Origin: Chloracidobacterium sp.
GTDB lineage: Bacteria > Acidobacteriota > Blastocatellia > Pyrinomonadales > Pyrinomonadaceae
Direction: 5' to 3'
Assembly: GCA_015075585.1 (NCBI GenBank)
Contig: JABTUB010000002.1
Location: forward strand, 372,001-436,000
Length of the DNA: 64,000 nt
In this document: one piece after another, positions 61,147-64,000 of the stretch
Position numbering within the stretch: position 1 is the stretch's first letter
Layout of the letters: each line of letters starts with the position of its first letter
Notes under the pieces: generated by a model
The model's input: the letters and a program-made list of their open reading frames with translations, nothing else
The model's database searches: none
Told to the model about the DNA's origin: nothing
Translations under genes and position numbers: made by a program

Positions 61147-62805
61147 TCATTTCAGAACGGTAATGTTGTTGTGTGACAGCGTTTCGCCGATCGACCGCCG
61201 AAAGACCGATATCGCAATATTGAGATCGGTCTGTGCCTGCAGTTCGCGGCCGCGGGCCGCCAGCAGGTCGGTTTGCCGCTGCGTAACCAAATAGAAGGTG
61301 GTAATTCCGGCGCGGAACTGCCGCTGCTCGCTGTCGTAAAGCTCTTCGGCCGCTTGTCTCGCCGCAACCGCCGATGCGAGCCGCGACTCCGCCGAACGAA
61401 GGGCCTGGATCGCATTTCGGACATCAGCCTCGATCGCCTGCTCGGTTTGGGCGCGGATATTCTTAAGCTTATCGCCCTCGACAAGCGTTCGTCCGAGATT
61501 GGCCTTCGCGGTGTGGTTGCCTATCGGAAATCCGATCTGAATACCGACACGATAGGTCGGATATTCCTGTTGGAGAAGATTGCCGAACGATTTGAAATAG
61601 CCGCCGTGCAGGTTGTCGGGGACACTCGACGTTCCCGAAGCATTCGCTCGCGGCGTACCCGCGAGGCCCGATGATGTGTAGGTGCTGAAAAGATCGATCT
61701 GCGGCTTTGTCTGGTTTTTATAGTACTTAAGATTAATGCTGTTTATCTCTTCGTTATCAGCGAGCTGCTCTAATTCAACGCGATTCTGGAAAGCCTCGGT
61801 TCGTGCGACGTCGAACCCGACATGCGGCACCGATAGCGATACTTGCGAAACGGGAATGAGCGCCCGCGACCACTCCGCCGCTGTGTTGTCGGGCAGCAAC
61901 AATGTCTTTAACGCATTTTCGGAACGGGTTACCGTTTCCTGCGCCGTGTAAACAAGCTGTTCAAAATTAGCGATCTGTGCGGTCGCCGCCACGATCTCGA
62001 TCGGTGCGAGTGCTCCTTTCTCGACAAGCCTGCGGTTGCTTTCAAGCTGTTCTCTCGCCTGCTTGAGCGTATCGATCTGGATCTGAAGATTCTTTAGTGC
62101 GAACGTAAGCTGCCAATATGCCTGTTCGACCGATGTAACGACATCGATGGCCTTCAGCTTGAGGGCCGCATCGGACAGTTCGACATTCTTTTTTGCAATG
62201 GCTATCTGGCGTCGATTATTGTCGATCCTGCGATTCCTGAATAAGGGCTGAGTATATGTTACGACAAGTGACGTCGGGTATTGCGGATTGAGAGTTGCGT
62301 TGCGGTTCGTCGTATTGGCACGTGAACTTGTCAGAACCGCACTGTACGATCCGCCGAATTTGGGTGAAAAGCCCGAAACTCCTAGGTCAGAAAGGAATTG
62401 TCGCTGTCCTACCGCACCGTTGACAGCACCGCCGATGGTCGATGCGGTCGGTGTGGTCCGACTCTCGTAATAATTCTGCGAACTGACAAGAGGATCGTAT
62501 ATGCCGCGGGAACCTCGAAGATTGAACTCGGAGATCGCAACGTCGTTACGCGAAGAATCGATATCATTATTGTTCTGCAACGCCATCTCGATGGCTTGCT
62601 GAAGTGTAAGCGGCAGTTCATCAGATGCCTCAACACCCGCGCGCGAAACATCCGGCATCGGCCGTTGAAGAGCCGGCTTGACCTGCTGAATGACGACATC
62701 GTCGTCAGGTGTTGCCGTCGGCGCAGGCGTTTGTGCTGCTGCACTTGCCGCGAGGAGCGAACCGAGGAGCAGGATCTTCGAAAAACAGCGAACCTTGTGC
62801 GTCAA
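61147..62805 (-). CDS. TolC family outer-membrane efflux protein
   Basis: The protein has 552 residues with signal peptide MTHKVRCFSKILLLGSLLAASAAAQ and an Asp/Pro/Thr-rich start. Two TolC repeats can be seen: LTLQQAIEMALQNNNDIDSS...SEFNLRGSRGIYDP, and a later IGFPIGNHTAKANLGRTL, each with long helical hairpins (EQAYWQLTFALKNLQIQIDTLKQARE; ESRLASAVAARQAAEELYDSEQRQF). It forms the outer-membrane channel of a tripartite pump. Its ATG overlaps the stop of the RND gene (ATGA), so the pump genes are coupled. It converges with the pilT-like gene across 4 bp. Confidence 0.9.
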   Translation of the reverse strand: MTHKVRCFSKILLLGSLLAASAAAQTPAPTATPDDDVVIQQVKPALQRPMPDVSRAGVEASDELPLTLQQAIEMALQNNNDIDSSRNDVAISEFNLRGSRGIYDPLVSSQNYYESRTTPTASTIGGAVNGAVGQRQFLSDLGVSGFSPKFGGSYSAVLTSSRANTTNRNATLNPQYPTSLVVTYTQPLFRNRRIDNNRRQIAIAKKNVELSDAALKLKAIDVVTSVEQAYWQLTFALKNLQIQIDTLKQAREQLESNRRLVEKGALAPIEIVAATAQIANFEQLVYTAQETVTRSENALKTLLLPDNTAAEWSRALIPVSQVSLSVPHVGFDVARTEAFQNRVELEQLADNEEINSINLKYYKNQTKPQIDLFSTYTSSGLAGTPRANASGTSSVPDNLHGGYFKSFGNLLQQEYPTYRVGIQIGFPIGNHTAKANLGRTLVEGDKLKNIRAQTEQAIEADVRNAIQALRSAESRLASAVAARQAAEELYDSEQRQFRAGITTFYLVTQRQTDLLAARGRELQAQTDLNIAISVFRRSIGETLSHNNITVLK

Positions 62806-64000
62806 GCGGCTTCCTCCCGATCATCAACGGACTCTGGGGCTTTTGGCCGCCTGAGCTTTGAAAACACGCTGCCTGCGCCGCCTGCCGCCTTTCGCCAGAG
62901 AGCGGTCTCCTGCAGGTCGTCAAATAGTGAATAGAAGACCGGCACCGCCAGCAGCGTAAGCAACAGGCAGAGCGATTGTCCGCCGACGACCAAAATGCCG
63001 ATCGAACGATTTGTCGCCGCACCCGCTCCGCTTGCGACCACCAGCGGGATCATTCCCGCGACGAGAGCGATCGTCGTCATCAAGATCGGGCGTAGGCGGT
63101 CACGGTTAGCCTGAATGATGGCATCGTATCGTGAAAGCCCGTGGGCGCGCAGTGTATTAGTATGGTCTATCTGCAAAATGGCATTCTTCTTCACCACGCC
63201 AAAGAGCAGCAGGATGCCGAGGGCCGAGAATATATTAAGCGTTTGGCCGGCTATCGCGGTTGAGATCAATGCGAACGGAACTGCGAGCGGCAGCGTCAGC
63301 AGGATCGTGATCGGATGAATGAACGACTCGAACTGCGCCGCAAGCACAAGATACATAAAGACGAATGACAACAGGAATGCGAGCATGAACGAGCTGTACG
63401 CACGCTGAAGCTCCTTTGATTGCCCTTGCACGCCGCTCGAATACTCGGCCGGCATATTGAGATCCTTAACGAACCCCGCGAGCTTCGTTACAGCATCGGC
63501 CTCTGACGTGTTCGGCGGCAGGCCCGACGAAATTGTTACGACACGCTGTCTATTAAGGCGGGCGATAGATGCCGGACTTCGCGACTCGACCATTGTAACG
63601 AGACGGTCGAGGCTTACAGGTGTTCCCTTGCTTGACGCAACGGTGAAATATTGGAGGTTCTGACGCGAACGGCGGAACTTCTCATCGGCCTGTACAATCA
63701 CATCGAACTGTTGAGTACCTTCGCCGAACGTCGAAACACGTTGGCCCGCCGCCGCGATATTGAGCGCCCTCGCGATATCCGTGGCGCTCACACCAAGATC
63801 TGCAGCCCGCGTGCGGTCTATATTGAATTGAACCTCGGGTGTTCCGGGATCGACGGAGTTATCGGGGTCGCGGAATGTGTCATCCTGCTTCATTCGCTCG
63901 ACAAGCTGATCGGCGTATGTATTCAGCATGTTCATATCGGGCCCCGATATGTAGTAGCCGATGCCGGAGCCGCCGCGGCCGAGGCCGATGCCCTGCGCTA
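62802..64000 (-). CDS. RND family multidrug efflux permease (HAE1-type), C-terminal part
   Basis: About 400 residues are present; the gene continues past the window end, as the frame stays open to 64000 (GSGIGYYISGPD before the first visible ATG). The porter domain (TPEVQFNIDRTRAADLGVSATDIARAL, GTPVSLDRLVTMVESRSPASIARLNRQRVVTI) is followed by the second transmembrane half: FMYLVLAAQFESFIHPITILLTLPLAVPFAL, GILLLFGVVKKNAILQIDHTN and RLRPILMTTIALVAGMIPL. This is the proton-driven inner-membrane pump of the AcrB kind, with the TolC-like gene directly downstream. Confidence 0.93.
   Translation of the reverse strand, partial: AQGIGLGRGGSGIGYYISGPDMNMLNTYADQLVERMKQDDTFRDPDNSVDPGTPEVQFNIDRTRAADLGVSATDIARALNIAAAGQRVSTFGEGTQQFDVIVQADEKFRRSRQNLQYFTVASSKGTPVSLDRLVTMVESRSPASIARLNRQRVVTISSGLPPNTSEADAVTKLAGFVKDLNMPAEYSSGVQGQSKELQRAYSSFMLAFLLSFVFMYLVLAAQFESFIHPITILLTLPLAVPFALISTAIAGQTLNIFSALGILLLFGVVKKNAILQIDHTNTLRAHGLSRYDAIIQANRDRLRPILMTTIALVAGMIPLVVASGAGAATNRSIGILVVGGQSLCLLLTLLAVPVFYSLFDDLQETALWRKAAGGAGSVFSKLRRPKAPESVDDREEAA

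Overview
The window looks like a chromosomal segment of a free-living Gram-negative bacterium, most likely an Acidobacteriota member of the Blastocatellia/Pyrinomonadaceae type. This is inference from the gene mix: signal-peptide-bearing exoglycosidases, an RND/TolC pump, a PilT-type ATPase, FabI, and short palindromic elements translated in frame inside genes. GC looks moderate. No rRNA or tRNA gene was seen.

Positions 1-19776 are almost wholly minus strand. Read in the direction of transcription they hold a GH18/deacetylase/GT2 fusion, clpS, ileS, a small secreted protein, lspA, lgt, an rluD-family gene, then four secreted exoglycosidases (GH20, GH35, GH33-type sialidase, GH92) and a DUF1501 protein. 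The four glycosidases together could trim a complex glycan from sialic acid through galactose and GlcNAc to mannose. Positions 20000-34023 hold a TPR-sigma54 activator, a YegP-like protein, a NamZ-type muramidase, an M14 peptidase, a PfkB kinase, fabI, a LOG protein, cutA, an M48 peptidase, an RlmD-like methyltransferase and two unknowns. Position 34111 starts a tyrosine phenol-lyase.

Positions 35505-56098 are a type II-C CRISPR-Cas locus: a tracrRNA on the minus strand, cas9, cas1 and cas2 on the plus strand, and a long array of a 36-bp repeat. The array is split. 42 repeats lie at 40021-42746 and 7 full repeats plus 7 bp of an eighth lie at 55635-56098. Between the two blocks, in exactly the place of one spacer, sits 12,888 bp of coding DNA. 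It is an internal fragment of a gigantic mobile-element 'polyvalent' protein gene (N6-methyltransferase, SF2 helicase, ART-like, zincin and LPD38-like domains), cut at both ends at repeat borders. Two small ORFs with good Shine-Dalgarno sites are nested in the +1 frame of its two low-complexity linkers. The best explanations are a double exchange (in the cell or in the assembly) through two spacers that match one target gene, or an unknown large-insert event.

An IS256-family element (56099-57503) interrupts the last repeat and fuses the array to a methylmalonyl-CoA mutase large subunit. The window ends with a PilT-like ATPase carrying an extra N-terminal domain, and the start of a minus-strand RND/TolC efflux operon.
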